Shown here one piece after another: positions 9,430 through 19,279 of a stretch of DNA of 64,000 nt; the stretch's first letter is position 1, and the number at the start of each line of letters is the position of its first letter. The notes under the pieces are model-generated. The model was not told where the DNA came from, searched no databases, and worked only from the letters and a program-made list of their open reading frames with translations. Origin of the DNA: Rhododendron vialii. Lineage: Eukaryota; Streptophyta; Magnoliopsida; Ericales; Ericaceae. Both the position numbers and the translations under genes were made by a program. The stretch covers positions 30,764,501 to 30,828,500 of the forward strand of contig NC_080567.1 of the NCBI RefSeq assembly GCF_030253575.1, written 5' to 3'.

Positions 9430-11040
9430 CCTAATCTCTGCGGTAGCGAATCATCATGAGAACGGCCAAAACATTGTTGCGATGACACCAAATGATCCAC
9501 GTAATCACAACTGACTCAACCAAAATAAAATTATCAAGCACAATCTAATTCCGCCAATGAATCAACCATGCCTTAACCGGCATCGATCGGATTACCCACC
9601 CACAGAAAGAAAAAAAATCCAAACCGGCCAGATTTGACGCCCGCCACACACTCCTTGCATTGCCTCCTCACAAACTAAAGAACAAATGCTCCAGTACTGA
9701 AAATAAGCGTTCTTAGCAAAAACTGACCATACCCTCCCAAAACACCACCGTGCATGGTTACTTTTTACTCTCGGAGTCTTAAGCAAAGACTCCGGATCAC
9801 TAATAAGTCTCCACGCTTGTTTCGCAAGCAACGCCTGATTGAGACAAACCAAATCCCTGAGACCCAACCCACCCATACCCAAAGGCTTTTGCAAAGTTCT
9901 ACCCATGCACCTTCTCCAGCAAACTCCACCCCGGCCCATCACCTTTACCACATAGAAACCTCACAATCACTCTCCTCACCTCCAAGGGCGGAGAGATTAA
10001 GGGTCAAGAAGGGTCCCTTGATCCCACTGAGGTGTTAAGTTTTCATTGGATATGTGTAATTTCTTTGGGAATTTAATTAACTTGCCCATATGTAAGATGT
10101 ATTCTTGCCCCAAAGAGCAGCAAAAATTACAGCACATTATCCTTCACAACTCATGCTTTTTCGTCTTCTTCTTTCCCAACTCGGGAAATCTCAATTGGGT
10201 TTGGCATAGTCTAAGTTCTTAGCTACATAATAGAAAATTTTCCCCCCAATTTTTATAAAATTATGCAGGTAAAAGAATTATACGTCATTGTGTTACTTAG
10301 TTGGACCTTGTGATTGAGAATCTTGTAAGAATATAACTTGTGTGTTTTTTTGGCAAGAAGAATTTAATTTGTGTTGTTGTGCATTCACTTGACATCCACA
10401 AAATATGAATATTGTTTGGGTCAATTGCAAACCCAATTATACGTTATGAATAGATTTCTACTTAACTACTTTATAAAATGTTTGGCATTTTGGTGTATTT
10501 TTTTTGCGGCATAATTGTAGATGATTATATGTTACTTAAACTCCTTTCTATTTGGCATTTCAGTGTATTTTTTCCAGATCATTAAGTACGAAAAAGAGAA
10601 TTTATATTTTGTAGATAATTGACCCCACTGCAAGTAAATCCTGGCTCCGCCCCTGCTCACCTCACGAACAAAATATGCCGGAGTTCTAAACACTGAAAAC
10701 AAATGTACCGGCCGGGATGGGTGAAAAATTATGCTTTGCAAGCACCAACTTACCCGAGAAATTTAAAGAATGAACTCTCCGTTTACCCAACGAAGCCCGG
10801 AAGCAGTCCAAGACTCTCCCAAAAAGATCCGCTTCCATTCTAGTAAAATCCAGGTTTGAACCCAAATAAATACCAGGTTTATCAACAATCTTGATTCCCA
10901 ATACATTTGCTATAAACTACTTTTGCCACCCCGACATATTTGGACTTACTTAGAAGATCTCAGATTTGTTACCATTCACCCTCTGACCCGCAAACCGACA
11001 ATAAGACTCAATAATCCCAAGGACTAAATAGCCCGAACTA
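9430..11040 (-). mobile_element. Degenerate LINE (non-LTR retrotransposon) fragment
   Basis: The minus strand encodes pieces of a plant LINE reverse transcriptase C-terminal region: a segment with GQRVNGNKSEIF, then DKPGIYLGSNL and LNFSGKLVLAKH, and after an interruption [18 protein letters not shown] followed by QAWRLI. Frameshifts and stops break it. It is cut in two by a hAT element at 9983-10655. Neither the endonuclease domain nor the catalytic RT motif is present, so this is a dead 3' fragment. Confidence 0.8.
9983..10655. mobile_element. Non-autonomous hAT element nested in the LINE
   Basis: The ends CAAGGGCGGAG and CTCCGCCCCTG are inverted repeats of the CAGGGGCGGAGCCAGG type found in many plant hAT MITEs. 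An exact 8-bp target duplication CTCACCTC flanks them (9975-9982 and 10656-10663). The LINE reading frame resumes on each side. Confidence 0.92.
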
Positions 11041-11879
11041 GTTAATTCGGTGTTGAATAAGCACACACTCGGACTATCTTATCCCAAGGACTAAATAGCC
11101 CGTCTGCGCAGGACTATTTATTTATGGACCATATATGGCCACTTTCAACCTTGTCCATAGTTAGTCTTCCTATTCCAATTACCCAATTATCTCTCCCCGT
11201 CACCAAACTTGTATATCAAAAGGAACTTTGAAAGGGCAATATTTTTTGCACAATATCATCTACCTTAGTTTTATTTGCAAATGGAGTGGAGTGTAGTTAG
11301 TGTCTCCCTTGTACTTCCATGCAAGCACATGAATAGAATTCGATTCCCATAAGCATCCATCACTCTCCTCAAGTCCCCTAGGATAGAGTAGAATAGGATA
11401 AACGGATGGCAAAAAAAAAAACCAAGGTTTTATCCATCCACACAAACTATCAACCAAATCAAATATAAAATAATCTCCGTTCTTAATTAGGCCATGTTTT
11501 CCACTAACATTTTTCAGCAACAAATTAAGGCATTTTACCAAATTATTCAAACTAATCAACAAGTTATTGGGTAGAGAAAACAACTTGATATTTTTCAATA
11601 ATTTTCACTCACATACTCATCTACAACTTAATGGTTAGTGAAAATAATTTGGCATTTTTCAACAACTTATTAATTAGTAAAAACAACTAACGACTTATCA
11701 ACAACAACAAAATCTCCTCAACTTATTTCCTACGGGAAACACCACCTATCTCCCTCGCATATCCTCCTCTTCTTCACCCTTCTTATCTGATCTCTTAAAA
11801 CTAGTCCGGCCAACAGACAGGCTCCATAGCTAATATAGTTCATGTATTATACAGACTATCATTTACTTTACATAAGAAG
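11041..11879. other. Unit 2 flank, no gene
   Basis: It contains the ACTAGTTAATTCGGTGTT block also found at about 3210 and 18060, plus an AT-rich stretch (11480-11720) rich in CAACTTATTA-like words. No exon recognised. Confidence 0.5.
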
Positions 11880-12340
11880 TGTTAAAGCATCCAATTCTAA
11901 ACCGGCCAATTGGCAAAGAGTGGAGAGGCTGCTTAGGCAAAGATAATTAATCAATGTGGGATAAATCCCAACACTCTCCCGCACATGCGACTCCCGACTC
12001 GCACATGGAGAGGTAAACAAATTATCTATAACACAAGAGTGGAGAGGCTGCTTAGGCGGAGATAATTAATCAATGTGGGACAAATCCCGACACTCTCCCG
12101 CACATGCGACTCCCGACTCGCACACGGAGAGGTAAACAAATTATCTGTAACACTTGGATCACAACAAACAACAATGCACTTACGGCACAAATAAGGGGGA
12201 ACAAATTCTCCGAAACCCTAACTCTGATACTATGTTAAAACATCTAACTCCAAAACAATTAGCAAAGAGTAGAGAGACCGCTTAAGCTCATATACTAGTT
12301 TTGAAAAAGATAATTAACTAATGTGGGACAAATCCCAACA
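11880..12340 (-). mobile_element. TRIM retrotransposon with three LTR copies
   Basis: Read on the minus strand: the first LTR is 12340-12233 (TGTTGGGATTTG ... TTTTAACA), followed at once by TAGTATCAGAG, a methionine-tRNA-type primer site. Then come a short internal region, a middle LTR-like copy with its purine-rich lead-in GTGCGGGAGAG, and a last LTR ending at 11880. A perfect 5-bp target duplication AGAAG lies at 11875-11879 and 12341-12345. No protein is encoded, as expected for TRIMs. The middle copy is a partial tandem duplication of the 3' half. Confidence 0.88.
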
Positions 12341-12573
12341 AGAAGTAGGTAAGAATATCCATTACAGCGAATAAATTAATGAGCAACTTGTCATGACTTT
12401 AACTTTGGATAAACATAAATTTTGATTCCATAACTTGCATGAATCTTTCTATGGGTCTGGTGTGGCCCTGTGGGGCCGGGTAGGGCTGGAGATCGGCCCA
12501 CATACATCCGTGCAATATGATTTGTGAGGCCTTCATATATGCCTCACGAATTTTTTAGGTCCGTTGAAATTGC

Positions 12574-12757
12574 CAATGAGCTTTAGCTCACTTGGCGTTT
12601 CCCTCAGCCTTCCTCTGTGGAGATGTGAGTTCGAGCCCCACGAGGGGCGCAGATGGGATTCAGGGCTATGAACAGCCTATAAGTTTTCTGTGATCTAACT
12701 TACTAACTCTACATAACACCCCGTTGATGTATAAACTTGTCCAAAAATAATAATTTT
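12574..12757 (+). mobile_element. tRNA-derived SINE
   Basis: The 5' part resembles a tRNA gene: A-box-like TTTAGCTCACTTGGC and B-box-like GAGTTCGAGCC, about 55 bp apart. It interrupts a sequence (GAAATTGC|GGCACGG) that is continuous in sister units at about 5096 and 18850, so the insertion is independently shown by empty sites. TTGC at the two borders is a short possible target duplication. Confidence 0.78.
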
Positions 12758-13000
12758 TTGCGGCACGGCCTTGGAAAGAGTTGTTTCTTTGAAGTTTTGC
12801 TACCAACAAATTAATGATATGTACATTTTACCCGTGACGATAAATAAACTGGGATGGAGGGAGTATTGAATTTCATTCCTCTTTAAAATACCATACCATG
12901 GTAATAACTCTCCAAACAATGGCAGATTCTCCAAACGAAATCACCATTGCGTTACTTGTTGAAAGTAAATTGAAATTATGTGGTTCAAGCACTAACCTTT

Positions 13001-14605
13001 TGATGCAGAATGGAAATAGTTTATTATTTAAAAAATAGATATTTAGTTTTATTATTTTGGTTGTAAATTATTTTTGAATATTCCGCTTTGAGTGTCATTT
13101 GTTTTGGCAAGTTTTCTTTTAATATTTAGTATTTTGAGATCAAATCTTTGATTTTGGTAATATTGAGTCAAATAGCGATTCACCGGGATTCAGCTTCCTG
13201 TTTTGCTGATTTCTTTTCGGTCTTTGGTTTTAGTATAAAATAAGTTGTAGGGTGACATTAAAATAGAGTTATTTTATGAATTATTAATGAAAATTGAGAA
13301 TTTTCTCATTATCGTGTGTTCGAAGAGGGAGTACCTCTAGTTCGTACCCATTTGTGTTTATGTTTCAAAGAGAGAATCTTTAACATAAGCAAGTTCGTGA
13401 TCTCTTCTTGCAAATAGTTTCGTAAAAGGAGGCTGCCCTGCATTAGTTGGTATCAGAGCTCTCGTTCCAATCCTGACTATGGCCGGAGGATGTGCTGGAG
13501 GTCGAGGTGGAAGAGGAGGTCATACAGCTAGTGTTGATGAAGTCTATGAGCGAGATGAGGTTGCTCGAGATGCTCGAATGGAGGAAAGGTTGCAGCAAGT
13601 CTTGGCAGCGAGTGGGCTGCTTACCCAACGCATGGAGGCTTTTGAAGTTGCAATCCCACCTCGCCATCGTCCAGTTCAACCTTTGTTTTCGAAAGAGGAG
13701 AAGGTGTCGATGATGTTTCTATCACCAAACCTTTGGCTGATAATCATCAGACGAGGGGGAGGACAATGGTGAATGAAGCTACTATTCAGTGGCCATTCAC
13801 ATCAAATATTATTTCAGATCCAGTAATGGATTGGAGTAAACCACCAGTTTTTTATGAAGAACCGGTGGAGAAAATTACAAATGGAGAAAATAACAAAATA
13901 TTGCAGAAAAAAGTTGTTACGATGTTGGCATTGAAAATTGAATTTTTAGATCCTTTTTGGAAATTTATTGAAGACAAAGGAAGTAGGAGGTTGTGGATTT
14001 CGTTTTTAAAGAAGTAAATTGTCCCTTTCATTATTGATCAAGATTTTTTATTTGAAGCCAAGTTTGAAAAAATTAATTTGAGGTACAAGCTTGATGCAGA
14101 CAAGGTTCGGCGTATTCAACTGTATAAACTCGAGGACGAGTTTCTTCAAGCCGGGGAGAATGATGCAGAATGGAAATGGTTTATTATTTAAGAAATAGAT
14201 ATTTAGTTTTATTATTTTGGTTATAAATTATTTTTGAATATTCCGCTTTGAGTGCCATTTGTTTTGGCAAGTTTTCTTTTAATAGTTAGTATTTTGAGAT
14301 CAAATCTTTGATTTTGGTAATATTGAGTCAAATAGCGATTCACCGGGATTCAGCTTCCTGTTTTGCTGATTCCTTTTCGGTCTTTGGTTTTAGTATAAAA
14401 TAAGTTGTAGGGTGATATTAAAATAGAGTTATTTTATGAATTATTAATGAAAATTGAGAGTTTTCTCATTATTGTGTGTTCGAAGAGGGAGTACCTCTAG
14501 TTCGTACCCATTTGTGTTTATGTTTCAAAGAGAGAATCTTTAACATAAGCAAGTTCGTGATCTCTTCTTGCAAATAGTTTCGTAAAAGGAGACTGCGCTA
14601 CATCA
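13001..14605 (+). mobile_element. Short non-autonomous LTR retrotransposon
   Basis: The two 445-bp LTRs (13001-13445 and 14161-14605) start TGATG; the right one ends CATCA and the left one CATTA. A perfect CCTTT target duplication flanks the element (12996-13000, 14606-14610). Right after the first LTR is TTGGTATCAGAGC, a Met-tRNA primer site. Before the second is a purine-rich CGGGGAGAA. The 715-bp interior keeps only a gag-like start (ATG at 13479, Gly/Arg-rich then coiled-coil-like MEERLQQVLAA) and no pol. By eye the LTRs differ at about 13 positions (near 3 percent). Confidence 0.92.
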
Positions 14606-15304
14606 CCTTTAGTGGAAAGCAGACATTTTGTCCTTATTTAGTGTGCCAAATTTTTAAGAATTAATGATTCGTCTCGACGAGAGGAATCGGCCAAATAACT
14701 CTTCTTTAACATTTACCCAAATATACTTTGTAAATTGTTGATCATCTTGCCCACACAGCACATTAGCACACTGTTCACCAGCTATACTCAGGTGAAGGGG
14801 AATTGATTGATAAGTTTAATAGTTTTTTTTACTATTAAAAAAATTAAGTTTTGCAAATTTTTAACCAACTATATATATCCTCAGTATGATCTGGCTTTTG
14901 GATCAAGGGATTTATTTTCGACATCCAGTGGTCGATAAATTTTGGGCACTGATCCCTCCTGGGGCGGATTGAGGGGTGCAAGCGGGTCCGGCCGGGTCCC
15001 CGCACACCTCCTCAGTATTGCAATATTTTTATTACATTTTACGTTTTATTTGTAAAAATGATGAAGAAAAGGTTCCCTCAAAATTACATTATTATTATAT
15101 GCGGATGATTTTTTGTTATTAATTTATGAATACATGTAGTTCGGCACCGCATCAAGAATTCTGCCTCAAAACCAGCTTGGGCCATGGTAGCTGAACCAGA
15201 TCTAGTAATAATTACCACCGGATAAAAGGTCATATTGGATTTTGATTCCGTTTTAAAATAAAATAGCAAGAAGGTAGCTACATTCCTACGTTACTTGTTT
15301 CAAA
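14606..15304. other. Flank between the LTR element and unit 3
   Basis: No gene. It includes a fragment of the TCGTCTCGACGAGAGGAATCGG repeat seen again near 19730 and 22590, the segment shared with 5730-6330, and at 15168-15245 the empty site matching the Stowaway insertion at 46-317. Confidence 0.5.
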
Positions 15305-15440
15305 AATTATTCAATATTTCCAGAGGTCATGAACAGTATACTCCCTGCTCTCATATAAAATATGGGTCCATCTAAAATTTACATGTCATATGAGAGGAGG
15401 GAGTCTACTGTACATATACTCCGGAAGTATTGAATAATTA
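15305..15440. mobile_element. Small foldback MITE
   Basis: Nested inverted repeats: outer arms ATTATTCAATATTTCC / GGAAGTATTGAATAATT and inner arms CTCCCTGCTCTCATAT / ATATGAGAGGAGGGAG. The whole 136 bp could fold on itself. It has no coding capacity. Confidence 0.7.
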
Positions 15441-15718
15441 CTCTACTGGTTCAAGCTACGTGGTTCAAGCACTAAATATTGCTCCTTCAAAACTCAAAAG
15501 AACATACTGCAACAATTGAATGCCAAACATAGTAAATCTAGTTGACAAAGGGAAATGATTTTGCCACACCCTTTTTTGTTAACGTCACTTCCCTGCAAGT
15601 GTATTTTTGCACCAAAAATACACTTTCAGGGAAATAGCGTTAACAAAAAAGGGGATGACAAAATCAGCAGCCTTAACAAAAACTTTTACTTCACTACATT
15701 GTGGTCATTATCTACTAC

Positions 15719-15720
<2 letters not shown>

Positions 15721-15757
<37 letters not shown>
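15721..15757 (+). repeat. (CT)n microsatellite, 3' UTR of plantacyanin gene 3
   Basis: Pure CT run just beyond the stop codon of gene 3, giving (GA)n in its 3' UTR. Confidence 0.95.
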
Positions 15758-15759
<2 letters not shown>

Positions 15760-15760
15760 G

Positions 15761-16846
15761 CTACATTGCTTTAACAGCAATCCTCATTCCAGCTTTACAA
15801 TGCCCAGGGAAAATATTGCACATGAAGAAGTGGTGTCCCTTGACAAGCTTGATGCGGTCATTGCCGGTGTGATACGCTGTGGCGTTAGGCGGGGCGTTAC
15901 ATGTGCGGTATTGAGCTTGGGTCACAACCACCACATCGTACTGCTCTGCGTCGTATTTGAACACTGCAACCGAATATTCAAAACAGGACGAAGAAACAAT
16001 TTAAGTTGTTAGTCCATCTCCGACCGTCGGTCGAACGCATATAGCTAGCTATTTTAACGAATTCTAAGATACCGAATTCTTCTCCTGAGCAAGCGCAAGG
16101 GTTTCAGGTTTGGTCAAGTGGACGAGAGGGAAAAAGAACAAGTGTTTGTCCTCCATGAGTTCGCATGTTTAAATCTCACAGAGCCTAAATATTTCAAACT
16201 TTGGGACTGCAGAAGGTTTTTCTAGTCGCTTACTGCACGGAGACCTAATCAAGGTGCGCACAAAGCTAGCTCAGACATCCGATTATCGACAAAAAAAAGC
16301 TTGAAAATAGGGTGGGCATGTATAATGCACCATTCTATCCTTAAAAAAATGGTCCTAACTTCTGTCCTCGTAGTTTTAGTTTTTTTTTTTTTTTTTATCA
16401 GCGAGATTGGCATGATAGATAATAATTTCATAAAGCTAGTCCATACGGGACTTTACTCTGACTTTTATTACGGCCCCAGATAATGGATTATCAGATAAAA
16501 AAACGCTAGTAGATCATGAATTTATTCTATAAAATTAATCGAGATACATGTAAATTGGGCCGGCCGGTCACCCTATTTTAGGAAAAAAGTCTACTATATA
16601 AGAGAGGATCCCGCCAACCCATTGAAACACATTCCATAGCTATATATACTAACCAAGTGTGTCACCAGCCCTGAAGTTCTTCCCTTTCGGCCAGCGAACA
16701 TAATTGCCATAAGTCCAGCCCTTGGCACCACCAACACTGTAGGCTTTTGCCTCAGCCGCCTCAAAATTAAGCACCGACGACAGGCACACCGCCAGGGCCA
16801 CCACAGCGGCAACCAATGCACTGCCTCTTCTTCCCTGAGAAGGCAT
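15761..16846 (-). CDS. plantacyanin-like protein with an altered copper site, tandem copy 3
   Basis: Exons 16846-16654 and 15963-15761 on the minus strand, CTTG|GTT to GCAG|TGTTC, phase 1. The product has 131 residues with signal peptide and phytocyanin fold. The first copper ligand, His in the QHNV motif of copies 1 and 2, is Tyr here (Y73, in QYDV; codon TAC for CAC). The ligand loop reads MCNIFPGHC instead of MCGFPGHC, adding one residue between C113 and H119. M124 and the disulfide cysteines remain. The frame is fully open, so this is not a simple pseudogene; it may be a copper-free phytocyanin like many early-nodulin-like proteins. The TATA box (CTATAAG) is intact. Confidence 0.9.
16101..16298 (+). 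mobile_element. tRNA-related SINE-like repeat in intron of gene 3
   Basis: Orthologous to the SINE-like repeats in the introns of copies 1 and 2 (TTTGGTCAAGTGG ... ATGTTTAAATCTC ... CAAAGCTAGCTC, then an A-run). Inherited by duplication. Confidence 0.55.
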
Positions 16847-16903
16847 CCTTCAACTACAACGCCTATGGCAAAACAAAGAAAGTAGAAGAGTGTTTTTTTT
16901 TCC

Positions 16904-16928
16904 AGAGAGAGAGAGAGAGAGAGAGAGG
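16904..16928 (+). repeat. (GA)n microsatellite, 5' UTR of plantacyanin gene 3
   Basis: About twelve GA units upstream of the ATG of gene 3, giving (CU)n in the mRNA leader. Confidence 0.92.
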
Positions 16929-16963
16929 GTGAGGTAATTTCTAGTGGAGCTAGGAAGCAGGCC

Positions 16964-16972
16964 AACTTATAG
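16964..16972 (-). promoter_or_regulatory. TATA box of plantacyanin gene 3
   Basis: CTATAAGTT on the minus strand, at the position of CTATAAAT in the other copies; the A-to-G change leaves a TATAAG core. Confidence 0.65.
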
Positions 16973-17005
16973 GGGTCCTTCATGTGTGGGTGGTCGTGTT
17001 GATCA

Positions 17006-17042
17006 CATGGGCCACTGTTTGAAAATGGCTGGTTATTGAGGG
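17006..17042 (-). promoter_or_regulatory. Conserved proximal promoter block of genes 2-4 (gene 3 copy)
   Basis: A block containing GTTTGAAAATGGCTGGT (plus strand) lies just upstream of the TATA box in gene 2 (8142-8177), gene 3 (here) and gene 4 (20853-20890). It is missing from gene 1, where the flanks are joined near 1957. No transcription factor is assigned. Confidence 0.45.
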
Positions 17043-17862
17043 TCCGGGATCAACGTGGTAACCGATGATTCGTCCCAAACATTACGACGAAAAACTGAAT
17101 CTTTCATGACACGGTCAACATTCCGCCATTCTGTTTTGTTAAAAGATCGTGAGGGATCAAGGCTTCATAGTCAAAGTTAGGAGTGATTGGCAAAGATTAA
17201 TTAATGAGCTGTCGAATAGATTATTTATACTATAAAGTTTTAGAAGCAGAATCAAGAAGTTGAATTTCGATTAGTAGCTATAGGCTAGGAGTATTTAATT
17301 CGTGCATTTAACTTGGGCGTCGTAACTCGCCTCTCTACGATCCGGGGACAGTGTTGTGCACTGGGTACACAACACCGTGTTCGGATCTTATCTTGGCAAT
17401 GGACGATTGAGAACTGTTCATTTTCAAGATGAGATCCAAGCCGTTGGATACACGATCCGACAGTTCCGACCGTGCACTGCATGGTGCTGCACAGCATGGT
17501 CCACCATTCCCAGCTATCTGTGCACCCCATAGCCTTTGCAATATTATATTGGCCTATATGTTTTCTTATTTTTATTTTTCATAACTGAAGTGTTTCGGCC
17601 AACCTACGTGTACATTGACTAACCCTACGCAAAAACCAATCTCACCATCCACTTGCAGCTACAGGGTTCCCAATTACAATCAGTGCAAAGCTATATATGT
17701 ATAAATGGACCCCAAAGAAGTTAATAACCTTAAGAGGTTTTGAACGTGAGACCTTATGAGGTAGCAAACTCCCAAGTCTCACATATTGACCACTAGGCCA
17801 ATGTCTAGGGGTTTATATGCGCCTGTTTGTTAGCTGGACTATTTCACTGGGAATTGGGAGGG

Positions 17863-18022
17863 GCTGTAGTACGGTTGCCGTGTAGTGCGGCCGATTCGAC
17901 CGTCCATCTTAGTATAAACGGCTTGGATTTAATCCAAACTTCTATTAATCCGAGCCGTCCATTGCCGAGATGGACCGTCGAATTGACCGCACTATACATG
18001 TAGTGGAAATGTGCACTACAAC
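17863..18022. mobile_element. Foldback MITE
   Basis: The arms CTGTAGTACGGTTGC...ATTCGACCGTCCATCT and AGATGGACCGTCGAAT...GTGCACTACAAC are imperfect inverse copies around an AT-rich centre. Non-coding. Confidence 0.65.
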
Positions 18023-18547
18023 ACTCCGGATCTGTTTGGTTGGATAGACTATTTGCACGGACTAGTTAGTTCGGTAAGCACACACTCGAGCTATCTTATC
18101 ACGCAGACTAAATAGTCCGTCTGCCTTTTTATGGCCACTTTCAACTTTGTCCATAATTGGTCCTCCTATTCCAATTACCCATTTATCTCTCCCCACCACC
18201 AAATTAACTTGGATATCAAAAGTAACCTTGAAAGGGAAATATCACATTTTTTTCATCCTACCTAATCATATCCTCCTCTTCTTCACCCTTTTAAAAATCT
18301 CTCAAAACTATTCCGGCTAACTGACAGGCTCCATAGCTAATATAGCTGATGTATTATACAGACCCACATGTACATTAGGAGTAGGTAAGAATATCCATTA
18401 GAGCGAATAAATGAGCAACTTGTCACTTCTAACTTTGGATAAACATAAATTTGATTCCATACTTTGCATGAAATCTTTCTATGGGCCTGGTGTGGGGCCG
18501 GGTAGGGCTGGAGATCGGCCACTCGGCCCACATATATCCGTTCAATA

Positions 18548-18783
18548 CTCTCTCTGTCCGGATTTAATAGTCATTTTTTAGAGTTCGTGTTATTTTTCAA
18601 TCAATTATATCTTTCAATTTATAATGTTTTACGTGATTTCGAAAATATTGTATTATAGAATTAATCAAGATCTATCAAACAAGATCTATATTCGATATGA
18701 AATTCATTACGAATTTAAAGATATAACTCATTTTTTAGCCAGTTAGAATAAAACTAGAAACAATTAAATCCGAAGGGATGAAG
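18548..18783. mobile_element. Stowaway-like MITE
   Basis: The left end CTCTCTCTGTCCGGATTTAAT pairs with the right end ATTAAATCCGAAGGGATGAAG as imperfect inverted repeats, with TA at each border (18546-18547, 18784-18785). More decayed than the element at 46-317. Confidence 0.7.
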
Positions 18784-19244
18784 TATTATTTATGAGGTTT
18801 TCGTAACACAGGTTCCTGGGCCAGCCTCACGAAATTTTTAGGCCTGTTGAAATTGCGGTGCAGCCTTGGAAAGAGTTGTTTGAAGTTTTGCTACCAATAA
18901 ACTAATGGGTCGGATCCAGTCAAGTTTGGTCCATTTTTTCATCCCAGCTGTCGAAAAGTGTTTTAAACGGCTCAGATTTATTCAGAGTGTTTAGAACAAT
19001 TCTGGACCGTCCAAACTTAAAATGTACGGTTTTACACATTATGATAAATAAATAAACTGGGACGGAGGGAGTATTGAATTTCATTGCATTACTTGTTGAA
19101 AGCGAAACTATGTGGTTCAAGCACTAATATCTCCCTTCAAAATACTACTAGTAAAATATTGCGACTATTGCATGCCAAACATAGCATCTGGTAAACAGAA
19201 GCTTTTATTTCCTTATTACACATACATATATAGTGCTCATTAAT

Positions 19245-19248
<4 letters not shown>

Positions 19249-19278
<30 letters not shown>
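19249..19278 (+). repeat. (CT)n microsatellite, 3' UTR of plantacyanin gene 4
   Basis: The CT run touches the stop codon of gene 4 (TAG is read from CTA at the end of the run), giving (GA)n directly after the stop in the mRNA. Confidence 0.93.

Positions 19279-19279
<1 letters not shown>

Larger units (their letters stand above)
17043..19248. other. Unit 3 distal flank, no gene
   Basis: It contains the blocks common to all units, a foldback element at 17863-18022, a Stowaway-like element at 18548-18783, and the empty sites for the foldback at 3403-4175 and the SINE at 12574. ORFs here are short and not conserved as protein. Confidence 0.55.

Noticed and set aside
12574-12665. Possible functional tRNA gene
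   Set aside because: A and B boxes are present but arms do not pair into a full cloverleaf and the sequence continues as a SINE.
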